Source: Kiloniellales bacterium
GTDB taxonomy: Bacteria > Pseudomonadota > Alphaproteobacteria > Kiloniellales > JAKSBE01
DNA: 28,998 nucleotides
Direction: 5' to 3'
Assembly: GCA_030067055.1 (NCBI GenBank)
Contig: JASJAL010000007.1
Location: forward strand, 1 to 28,998
In this document: piece by piece, positions 22,719 through 28,998 of the stretch
Numbering within the stretch: the stretch's first letter is position 1
Layout: each line of letters begins with the position of its first letter
Notes under the pieces: model-generated
Databases searched by the model: none
Told to the model about the DNA's origin: nothing
Seen by the model: the letters and a program-made list of their open reading frames with translations, nothing else
Program-made: the position numbers and the translations under genes

Positions 22719-24457
22719 TCGATCACCCTCATGTCCCTACGATGTCGGAACAGCCAGGCAGGGATCAAGAGCGCCAGGCTGAAGGCGACCAGTGGCAGCA
22801 GGGCCTGGAGAAAGGCGTAAACCGCGATCACCCGGCGGTCGCCGCCGGCGGAGAGGCTCACCGCCTCGGTCGTCAGGGTGACGAAACGACCGGCGCCGGC
22901 GAACAGGGTCGGTAGGTACTGGGCGACGCTGACCGCGAAGCCGACCGCAAGGGCGAAGAGCAGCGGCCTGAGCAGCATCGGCAGCTTGACCGTCCAGAAA
23001 ACCCGGCCCGGTCGGGCGCCTAGGCAGAGGGCGCTGCGGACGTAGCGCTCGTCCAGGGCCCGGAAGGGCTCGGCCAGGGCCAGGAAGACATAGGGCAGGA
23101 CGAAGAGGAGATGGCTCCAGATCACCGCCGGCCAGCCGCCGTCGAAGCCCAGCCGCACGGCGATGACCTGGGCGCCGAAGAGGAAAGCGACCTGGGGCAC
23201 CAGCAGCGGCAGGTAGAGCAGCCAGAGGATCCGGCCGGTCGGATGCAGCCCGTGTCGCTTCTCGTTCTCCAGGCAGCCCAGGACCAGGGCCAGCGAGATC
23301 GCGGCCGCGGCCATCCCGACCACCAGGGTGGTGCCGCCGGCCCAGGCCAGGCCGTCGGCCTGCCGTAGCCAGTTGTCGAGGCTCCACTCCGCGGGCAGCG
23401 CCTCGGGATAGCGCCAGCGCCGGGCGAAGGACCAGACCGCCAGGCCCAGCATGCCGGCGATCGAAAGGCCGAAGCAGAGCGAGATCAGCGCCGCGACGCC
23501 GCCCGGGAGCAGGGGTCCACTGCGGCCGCGGCCGCCGGCGAAAAGCCAGCGGCGGCCGAGCCGGATCGCCAGGCGCTCGCCGAGATGCCAGAGCCCGAGC
23601 GCGGCTGCCACTAGGAGCAGCTGTAGGGTCGCGCCGGCGGCGCCGAGGAAACGCAGGCTCAGCTCCGGATCGTGGAACCAGCGGAAGACCAGCACCGCCA
23701 GAGGTGGCGGGGTCGCCGGCGCCAGAATCATCGCCATGTCGACCACCGACAGCGAGTAGGCGATCACCGCGTAGATCGGCAGGCGGATCTGCGGATAGAT
23801 CGCCGGCAGCACGGTCTTGATCCAGGCCATGGCCGGGCCGTAACCCAGGGTTCGAGCCACCGCCAGGCGCTGGTCGGCGCGGGTCTGACCGATCGCGCCC
23901 AGCATCATCAGCAGCAGGAAGGGCAGCTCCTTGAGGGTCAGGCCCAGGGCCAGCGCCAGGCCGTGGGGGTCCTGGACGATGGCCAGGTCGAGGGGCCGCT
24001 CCCAGCCGGTCAGCCCGGGCGAGATCAGGCGGGCGAGCCAGCCGCTGGGTGCGATCAGGAAGGCCAGGCCGATGGCCAGAGCGACGTGGGGCATGGCGAG
24101 CAGCGGCGCCAGCAGGCGGCGGAGCAGGAAGAAGGCCCGGGTCTTGTAGCAGGTGGCGAGGAAGCCGACGGCCAGGACGAAGGCGGCCAGGCTCGCCAGC
24201 AGCCCGCTCACCAGGGTCAGGCGCAGGCTGCTGCCCAGCCCCGGGTAGGCCGCGAGCGCGGCCCAGGGCTCCAGGCCGAAGCTCTCGCCGCCCAGGGCCG
24301 GAAGGTAGCCGAAGGCGGGCAGCCAGGTGCCGATCAGACCGGCGGCGATCGGGCCCAGGAACAGAAGCAAGGTCGCGACCGGGACCGCCCGCAGCCAGCG
24401 GCCGCGCGCCGGGGCCGCCGACCCGGCCAGGGTCAGCGGCTGTAGCGCGCCAGCCAT
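22715..24457 (-). CDS. ynjC: YnjC-like fused ABC importer permease (two permease domains)
   Basis: The 580-residue protein has about twelve membrane helices in two binding-protein-dependent permease halves, as in ThiP, FbpB and E. coli YnjC. EAA-like loops are visible in the first half (VARTLGYGPAMAWIKTVLPA followed by IYPQIRLPIY) and the second (RSALCLGARPGRVFWTVKLP followed by MLLRPLLFAL). Both have the Gly used to dock on the ATPase. It overlaps the binding-protein gene by 25 bases and the ATPase gene by 4. It is somewhat longer than E. coli YnjC, which is near 510 residues. The fused layout means that one polypeptide forms the whole channel. Confidence 0.9.
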   Translation of the reverse strand: MAGALQPLTLAGSAAPARGRWLRAVPVATLLLFLGPIAAGLIGTWLPAFGYLPALGGESFGLEPWAALAAYPGLGSSLRLTLVSGLLASLAAFVLAVGFLATCYKTRAFFLLRRLLAPLLAMPHVALAIGLAFLIAPSGWLARLISPGLTGWERPLDLAIVQDPHGLALALGLTLKELPFLLLMMLGAIGQTRADQRLAVARTLGYGPAMAWIKTVLPAIYPQIRLPIYAVIAYSLSVVDMAMILAPATPPPLAVLVFRWFHDPELSLRFLGAAGATLQLLLVAAALGLWHLGERLAIRLGRRWLFAGGRGRSGPLLPGGVAALISLCFGLSIAGMLGLAVWSFARRWRYPEALPAEWSLDNWLRQADGLAWAGGTTLVVGMAAAAISLALVLGCLENEKRHGLHPTGRILWLLYLPLLVPQVAFLFGAQVIAVRLGFDGGWPAVIWSHLLFVLPYVFLALAEPFRALDERYVRSALCLGARPGRVFWTVKLPMLLRPLLFALAVGFAVSVAQYLPTLFAGAGRFVTLTTEAVSLSAGGDRRVIAVYAFLQALLPLVAFSLALLIPAWLFRHRRDMRVIE

Positions 24458-25638
24458 TCGGCCTCGATCTTGGTCATCCAGGAGGGATGCGGCTCCGGCA
24501 GGACCGGCCCGAGTGCGTCGGGGGGCAGGGTCGCCGGCCCCTTGGGCAGGGCGTCGAAGAGGCGGCGCTGATCCGGCGCCAGCTTGGCCAGGTCGAGCAC
24601 GGTGTCGTCACCCCAGACCTCGCTGCTCTGCTTGCGGGCCTGCGCCTCGGGGCTGAGCAGGAAGTTGGCTACCACCATGGCGCCCTCGACGTTGCTGGCG
24701 TTGTAGGGGATGGCGACGAAGTGCGTGTTGCCGATTGTGCCCTCGGGGAAGACGAAGACCCGCGCGCTCTCGGGCAGCTGGCCGTCGGCGATCAGGGAGG
24801 AGGTCTCCGAGGGATGAAAGGACAAGGCGATGTCAATCTCGCCGTCGTTGAGCAGCTGGCGCTGGGCCGGGCCGCTGGCCGGGAAGGACTCGCCGTCGCG
24901 CCACATGAAGGGATGCAGGGTCTCGAGATAGCGCCAGAGCGGGGTGGTCACTGCCCGGAAGGTGGCCTCGTCCGGCACCTCGGCCTGCAGCACGGTGGGA
25001 TCCTCGGTGAGCTCGATCAGGGCCTGCTTGAGGAAAGTCGAGCCGAGGAAGTCGGGCGGCGCCGGATAGGTGAAGCGGCCCCGGTTGATGGCGCTCCAGA
25101 CCGCCAGGGCGGCCGCGTTCTGCGGCGGCGACTCGATTCGGGCGCTGTCGAAGACGAAGTTGAACTTGGCCATGCCCCAGGGCGCTTCCAGCCCGTCCGT
25201 GGCGACGGTGAAGTCGATCAGAGTGGTCGGCTTGCCCTCGAAGTCGACCAGGGCATGGTTCGGCAGCTGCTCCACGAAAGGTCCGTAAAGCAGGTCCTGC
25301 GCCTTCATGGCGGCGAAGTTCTCGCCGTTAATCCAGATCAGGTCGATCGTGCCGCCGTTTTCCCGCCCGGCGGTCTTCTCCGCCAGGACCCGGGACACGG
25401 CCTCGGCGGTATCGGTCAGCTTTACGTGGCGCAGTGTGACGCCGTAGTCCTCGGCGACCCGGCTCCCGACCCAGGCGATATAGGCGTTGATCCGCTCGTC
25501 GCCGCCCCAGGCATTCCAGAACACCGTCTGGCCGCGCGCCGCCTCTTGGACCGCGTTCCAGTCCGCCGCCCGCGCAGGCGGTGCGATATGGAAGGCCAGC
25601 AATGCGAGGCCAAAGAGGGCAGCAGTCAGCCGAGCCAT
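24433..25638 (-). CDS. ynjB: YnjB-like periplasmic substrate-binding protein
   Basis: This 401-residue protein starts with a signal peptide ending near APPARAADW. The mature N-terminus, GQTVFWNAWGGDERINAYIA, with VRLAD-like HVKLTDTAEAVSRVLAEK and GTIDLIWINGENFAAMKAQD, matches the YnjB family. YnjB is a member of the broad thiamine/iron binding-protein superfamily with no proven substrate in E. coli. Further conserved parts are APWGMAKFNFVFDSAR and VANFLLSPEAQARKQ. The start at 25638 is chosen for the signal peptide and an AAAGGA site about ten bases upstream. The frame stays open upstream to 25818 but does not look coding. It is the first gene of the ynjBCD-type operon. Confidence 0.93.
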   Translation of the reverse strand: MARLTAALFGLALLAFHIAPPARAADWNAVQEAARGQTVFWNAWGGDERINAYIAWVGSRVAEDYGVTLRHVKLTDTAEAVSRVLAEKTAGRENGGTIDLIWINGENFAAMKAQDLLYGPFVEQLPNHALVDFEGKPTTLIDFTVATDGLEAPWGMAKFNFVFDSARIESPPQNAAALAVWSAINRGRFTYPAPPDFLGSTFLKQALIELTEDPTVLQAEVPDEATFRAVTTPLWRYLETLHPFMWRDGESFPASGPAQRQLLNDGEIDIALSFHPSETSSLIADGQLPESARVFVFPEGTIGNTHFVAIPYNASNVEGAMVVANFLLSPEAQARKQSSEVWGDDTVLDLAKLAPDQRRLFDALPKGPATLPPDALGPVLPEPHPSWMTKIEAEWLARYSR

Positions 25639-25792
25639 GTATGCTTGTCCTTTCTTGAGTCGCAGACGCCCGGTTCCCGGCCCGGCCGGGGGATCGATAC
25701 CGAGCAGCGCGCGGAGAATATCCTGAGAGGTCGGGCATGTCAGCCGTTCTGCGGCTCTCGCGAGGGTCTCGTGGTGTTGCCGGGGAAGATGT

Positions 25793-25821
25793 TTGCGGTC
25801 GCTTCGCGAAGCGGTCAATAT
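25793..25821 (+). promoter_or_regulatory. Candidate promoter with a perfect palindrome in its spacer
   Basis: TTGCGG (25793-25798) and CAATAT (25816-25821) are 17 bases apart, about 50 bases before the plus-strand bactofilin start. The spacer contains the perfect 14-base palindrome CGCTTCGCGAAGCG (25800-25813), flanked by GCGGTC direct repeats. A dimeric regulator bound there would block the promoter. The region 25639-25871 also carries the promoter of the divergent binding-protein operon. Assignment by eye only. Confidence 0.35.
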
Positions 25822-25871
25822 GGGTGCAACAACAGTCCGACGTAGGGACAGCCGGCAGGAGGGGAAGCAAG

Positions 25872-26813
25872 GTGTCGGTCTCGAACGGGGAGGACTGGCC
25901 GCCTGAAAAGGGCCAAGAAACGGTCGGTAAGAACGTTGCCGGCTCGAATGGAATCGATCAGGCTGATGTCGGCCAGAACGGTGCCGGTCAAGATGGCGTC
26001 GCTCCGACCGAGAGTTCGGGCATGCCCTCGATCATCGGGCCAGAGGTCGTTGTCGTCGGCGATCTGAAGAGCCAGGGTCCGGTTCAAATCGAAGGACGAA
26101 TCAAGGGCGATGTCGACTCTCCGGCCGTGGTGATCGGCAAAGACGCTTATGTCGATGGCTCGGTATCCGGCGAGCAGGTGCGGATCTTTGGCGCGGTGGC
26201 CGGCTGGGTACGGGGCGGAAAGGTGTCGATCGCCGAGTCCGGTCGGGTCGACGGCTGCATCCAGCACACCGAGCTGGTGTCCGAGACGTCGCGCGGCGGC
26301 TTCGCCCTATCGCACCTGATTCCGGCATCCCTGACCGAGCGCCAGCGCTGGCTGCTGGTCCGGAACCTGGCGCTGGCAATCACCTTGCTGCTGCTGGTCT
26401 ATTTCCTGGGCGCCAGTGGCCGCTCGGCCTTCATCCACGATCTTCCGGGCTTTCTTGCGCCGATCCTGGGCGATCGGAACGTGGTCGCCTTCCTGGCATT
26501 CGGCTTCCTCGCGCTGCTTGGCTATGCCGGGGCGCGGGCCCAGCTCGCGGCCGACGGCAGCCTGCACCGCCGGCTGATCGAATTGGAACGCAGCCTGGTG
26601 CAACTCCGCCGCATCGCCGGGTCGGGCGCAACTGCGGCGACGGCCGAGCCGGAGCCCCCCGCCCTCGCCGAGGTGACCACGCGCTTGGCGGCGCTGGAGC
26701 GGCGGATCGCCGCCCTCGCTAATGAAGGTGCTGCCAAGACGCTGGATCTGCCGTCCAAAGCGGCGAGCCGCCCCAGGCTCCGGAAACCCTCTCAGCGCGG
26801 GGCCAGTTCCTGA
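25872..26813 (+). CDS. Bactofilin-domain protein with C-terminal membrane hairpin and coiled coil
   Basis: The protein is 313 residues from a GTG at 25872 with AGGAGGGGA (25857-25865) upstream. Residues 1-53 are Gly/Asn/Asp-rich and probably disordered. Residues about 54-145 form a bactofilin (polymer-forming, DUF583) beta-helix: IIGPEVVVVGDLKSQGPVQI, EGRIKGDVDS, VIGKDAYVDGSVSGEQVRIF, GRVDGCIQHTEL. Two membrane helices follow (about 162-181, LALAITLLLLVYFLGAS, and 202-221, VVAFLAFGFLALLGYAGA). The end is a coiled coil with heptads (LHRRLIELERSLVQLRRIAG; TTRLAALERRIAAL). Bactofilins make non-nucleotide filaments that place cell-wall or polar proteins. This one could tie such filaments to the membrane. 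It converges with two other bactofilin genes. The domain call is good; the role is inference. Confidence 0.8.
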   Translation: MSVSNGEDWPPEKGQETVGKNVAGSNGIDQADVGQNGAGQDGVAPTESSGMPSIIGPEVVVVGDLKSQGPVQIEGRIKGDVDSPAVVIGKDAYVDGSVSGEQVRIFGAVAGWVRGGKVSIAESGRVDGCIQHTELVSETSRGGFALSHLIPASLTERQRWLLVRNLALAITLLLLVYFLGASGRSAFIHDLPGFLAPILGDRNVVAFLAFGFLALLGYAGARAQLAADGSLHRRLIELERSLVQLRRIAGSGATAATAEPEPPALAEVTTRLAALERRIAALANEGAAKTLDLPSKAASRPRLRKPSQRGASS

Positions 26814-26860
26814 CCCCCTGACATCTGGGGCGGGCCTTCGGGGACGCCGCCGTCGGGGCC

Positions 26861-27418
26861 TCAGCCGTCTTCGGCTTCGGTGGCGTCCGCCTGAGTGCGC
26901 TTGGTGGGCTGCTGGCCCTTGCGCGCCGCCGCTGCGCGGGTCCCGGGCTCCGGTGCGGCGCTCGCCGCCTTGCCGACCGGCTTCCGCGTACCGGCAGCGA
27001 CTTGTCCGGGTCGCCGCAGGATTCCCTCGAAGTGGGCCTCCGGCTCGATCACGACCTTGTCGTGGACGAGGACGTCGTCGCTGATCAGCTTTGCCGTGCT
27101 GGCCACGGTGAGCTGCGTGGTCTCGACATTGCCGTCATAGGACCCCTCGATCAGAATCCGCTCGGCCAGGACGTTGCCCTGCATCGAGCCGCCCTCGAGG
27201 ATCGTCAGGGCGTGGCACTGGATGTCGCCCTCGACAGCGCCGCCGATTTGCAGTTCGCCCTCTTCGTCGAGCTGGAAGAAGCCCCGGACGACCACCCGGT
27301 CGAGGGAGGTCTCACGGCGCTGGGTTTCGCCGTCCTTCGGAACGCCCAGCTTCAGGCCAGCCTCGGATCCCTTGCCGCCGCTGTCTTCATTCGGTTTGTC
27401 GATCTTGGACGAGAACAT
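26861..27418 (-). CDS. Bactofilin family protein (soluble)
   Basis: This 185-residue protein has a polar N-terminal tail and a bactofilin core at about residues 40-134. The core carries the repeating short beta turns of the family: VVVRGFFQLDEEGELQIGGA, VEGDIQCHALTILEGGSMQG, RILIEGSYDGNVETTQLTVA, DDVLVHDKVVIEPEAHFEGI. A basic Ala/Lys/Arg-rich tail follows. It shares the EGELQIGG-VEG-I-CHA pattern with the next gene, and the two are close paralogues. The ATG at 27416-27418 has only a GGGGGTG purine run upstream. It lies 224 bases downstream of the paralogue. It should polymerise in the cytoplasm; which cell structure it serves cannot be told. Confidence 0.85.
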   Translation of the reverse strand: MFSSKIDKPNEDSGGKGSEAGLKLGVPKDGETQRRETSLDRVVVRGFFQLDEEGELQIGGAVEGDIQCHALTILEGGSMQGNVLAERILIEGSYDGNVETTQLTVASTAKLISDDVLVHDKVVIEPEAHFEGILRRPGQVAAGTRKPVGKAASAAPEPGTRAAAARKGQQPTKRTQADATEAEDG

Positions 27419-27642
27419 CTGCCGTCACCCCCGTGTCGGCCGGGCCCGTCTCAGCCGGGCCGCCAGCCTTAGCTTGCCAGATTCGGTTTCCAGTCGTCGG
27501 ACCAGTGGTCGTCGCGCGCAGCTGCCTCGATTTCCGGGACCAGACCATCTGGCTCCGGCCCGGACTCTGGGGCTCGTGCGGCTGACTGGCGGTGATAATC
27601 GTCACCCGAAGAGCCGGCGCGGATCTCCAGGTGCCGAGACCG

Positions 27643-28152
27643 TCAGCCGTTCGAGCGGCCGTTGCCCCGAGAGCTGCCGTTGCCCCGCGAATCCTTCGCC
27701 TCGGCGGCGTTGGGACGCCTGAGCTGGCCTTCGAAATGGCTGTCCGGCTCGATCACCACGGTGTCGTAGACCAGGATGTCGTTGCTCACGACCTTGGCGT
27801 GGCTGGCCAGGGTGAAATGGTTGGTCGAGATGTTGCCGTTGAAGGTGCCCTTGACGATGACCGACTCGGCATTGACGTCGCCGCTCATGGTGCCGCTTTC
27901 CAGGACGTGCATCGCGTGGCACTTGATGTTGCCTTCTACGTTGCCGCCGATCTGGAGCTCGCCGTCCTCGGTCAGGGTGAAGGCGCCGCGGATGACCACC
28001 TTGTCGAGGGAGGTCGCGACATCCCCCTGGCCGTTGGTCCGCGGCTTGCGGTCGGCCGACAGGCCGTTCTCCTTGATCGGGGAGGCAGGATAGGGATTGT
28101 TCGCCGATTCGGCCTTGTTGCCGGTCGCGGGATTGTCGGTATTGGACGCCAT
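27643..28152 (-). CDS. Bactofilin family protein (soluble)
   Basis: This 169-residue protein has an Asn/Pro-rich N-terminal 48 residues and a bactofilin core at about 50-144 (KVVIRGAFTLTEDGELQIGG, VEGNIKCHAMHVLESGTMSG, SVIVKGTFNGNISTNHFTLA, NDILVYDTVVIEPDSHFEGQ). A short tail of RGNG/SRGNGR repeats closes it. The core aligns without gaps to the neighbouring bactofilin, including the shared Cys-His-Ala. The start is the ATG at 28150-28152 with a strong GGAGG six bases upstream; an upstream in-frame ATG at 28194 is not needed. The 222 bases before it (28153-28374) are relatively AT-rich with no gene and must hold its promoter. Confidence 0.87.
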   Translation of the reverse strand: MASNTDNPATGNKAESANNPYPASPIKENGLSADRKPRTNGQGDVATSLDKVVIRGAFTLTEDGELQIGGNVEGNIKCHAMHVLESGTMSGDVNAESVIVKGTFNGNISTNHFTLASHAKVVSNDILVYDTVVIEPDSHFEGQLRRPNAAEAKDSRGNGSSRGNGRSNG

Positions 28153-28374
28153 GATTCCTCCGGGCATGAGCGAGGCGTGGAGACTCCGTCGCACAATCTT
28201 ATGGCGAAAGACATACCCCGTTTGATCGAAATATCTCTCGCTTCAGACTGGCCGTTGCCCCATGCCTCCCTTGAGATGAGAGCCAGGCAAAACTTGGCAC
28301 CGACGCCATTAAGACCGGGTAAAACAGCAAATGCCGTACAATTATTTTTCAACTCAAAGTCGTCTCGGCGGAAT

Positions 28375-28998
28375 TCAATACTCTGCCGGGTCATCGGACT
28401 TCGACCAGTTGCCGTCCTCGTCGCAGGCGTAGCTGACGGCCCCTTCGCCGTCGCGCAGGACCAGCCGACGGAAGCCGACCGGCCAGTAGACCAGCGACTC
28501 GTCCGGACCGAACAGCGAGAGGAGAAGCTCGCCCTGGGACTCAGGGGCGCCGTTGGCCTCTATGCCGCGCACGCGAAGTTCGATCTGGCCGGGCGGGGCG
28601 CCGCCCGCGCCGTATTTGACCAGGATTGCCTCCCGGCCGTCGGGGTCGGGACGGGTCGCGCTGGCGGCCAGGCCTTCGCCCTGCGCCGTCACTTCCCAGG
28701 GCTGATCCTCGGCCTCGCCATCCGGCAGGGGCGCACGGGCTTCATCGAGCGAGAAAGGCGCGATCATTTGGGCGAGCCGGCGGCTCAGGTCCTCGACCTC
28801 CTCGGGTGCCAGCACCTCTGGGGCCGGGACCTCCGGTTCTGGGGCCTCCGGGTCCGGGGCCGGAGCCTCAGGGGCCAGGGCCTCAGGGGCCGGGACCTCC
28901 GGGTCCGGGCTCACCGTCGCTGGAGCAACCTGTTCTGAGGCCTCCGGCTCCAGGGCCTCCGGCTCCGGGGCCTTCGTCTCCGGAGCCTCTTGTTCCGG
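28375..28998 (-). CDS. Pro/Glu/Ala-rich repeat protein with unknown C-terminal domain (5' end outside window)
   Basis: The minus-strand frame is open through the right edge, so the N-terminus is missing; 207 residues are visible. The first 70 or so are repeats of P-E-x-x-A and A-P-E (for example PEPEALEPEASEQVAPATVS and PEVPAPEALAPEAPAPDPEA), probably a stiff extended linker that could cross the periplasm or carry phase-separating sequence. The remaining 135 residues are a folded-looking domain with ILVKYGAGGAPPGQIELRVR, ELLLSLFGPDESLVYWPVGF and VSYACDEDGNWSKSD. I do not recognise the domain. An internal GTG at 28914 could also act as a start but has no clear ribosome site, so the longer open frame is preferred. 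It ends in TGA at 28375. Confidence 0.7.
   Translation of the reverse strand, partial: PEQEAPETKAPEPEALEPEASEQVAPATVSPDPEVPAPEALAPEAPAPDPEAPEPEVPAPEVLAPEEVEDLSRRLAQMIAPFSLDEARAPLPDGEAEDQPWEVTAQGEGLAASATRPDPDGREAILVKYGAGGAPPGQIELRVRGIEANGAPESQGELLLSLFGPDESLVYWPVGFRRLVLRDGEGAVSYACDEDGNWSKSDDPAEY
28805..28998 (-). repeat. Degenerate tandem repeat coding Pro-Glu-Ala units
   Basis: About 190 bases of GGCCTCCGG and GGGACCTCC-like units of 9-18 bases repeat with variation up to the window edge. They encode the Ala-Pro-Glu repeats of the overlapping gene. The units are imperfect and in frame, which points to selection on protein composition more than to a simple satellite. Confidence 0.65.

Noticed and set aside
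26814..26860. Terminator hairpin between the convergent bactofilin genes
   Set aside because: Only short CCCC/GGGG arms (around 26815-26830) can be paired, which is expected by chance at this GC content.
27592..28938. Long plus-strand open frame across the bactofilin and repeat genes
   Set aside because: It crosses an AT-rich intergenic region and is antisense to three well-supported genes.
28805..28998. CRISPR array or mini-satellite in the right-edge repeats
   Set aside because: Units are short, imperfect and in frame with a Pro/Glu/Ala-rich protein; there are no unique spacers of constant length.

Overview
The window is high-GC bacterial chromosome. Gene content and protein style (argD, hslO, apaG, DUF1289, a redox-type membrane adenylate cyclase, bactofilins, GTG starts) fit an alphaproteobacterium, probably of the Rhodospirillales/Kiloniellales type. 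That placement is an inference from composition and families. There is no rRNA, tRNA, CRISPR array, insertion sequence or phage gene that I can support. Coding density is high and no gap without a gene exceeds about 260 bases.

Left end (1-6360, minus strand): a MotA/TolQ/ExbB-type channel subunit cut by the window edge lies next to a tightly overlapping type I secretion operon: two different half-size ABC exporters followed by an HlyD-type adaptor. Both exporters have an unusual ABC signature, and the second gene also lacks the H-loop histidine, so together they look like an asymmetric heterodimeric exporter. A promoter candidate and a palindromic element separate the two units.

6361-12251: an EamA-type exporter overlapping a DUF1289 gene (minus); a membrane-heme/[2Fe-2S]/class III adenylate cyclase fusion (plus); a strong stem-loop; two tandem near-identical secreted TPR proteins (minus); a SAM methyltransferase (plus) whose end overlaps convergent recX (minus).

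12269-19088 (plus): two paralogous ABC-2 permeases with no ATPase beside them, two paralogous TraB/GumN-family secreted proteins, argD, hslO and a small lipoprotein. The argF gene that often lies between argD and hslO in related bacteria is absent.

19121-25638 (minus): trkH potassium transporter, folE, apaG, and a complete ynjB-ynjC-ynjD-like ABC importer with overlapping genes (binding protein, fused double permease, ATPase).

25872-28998: three bactofilin genes. One (plus) carries a C-terminal membrane hairpin and coiled coil and converges on two soluble paralogues (minus). The window ends in a Pro/Glu/Ala-rich repeat protein truncated at its N-terminal side.

The strongest candidates for undescribed biology are the secretion cluster with its degenerate ABC pair and adjacent proton-channel subunit, the bactofilin set with its membrane-anchored member, and the redox-sensing cyclase.
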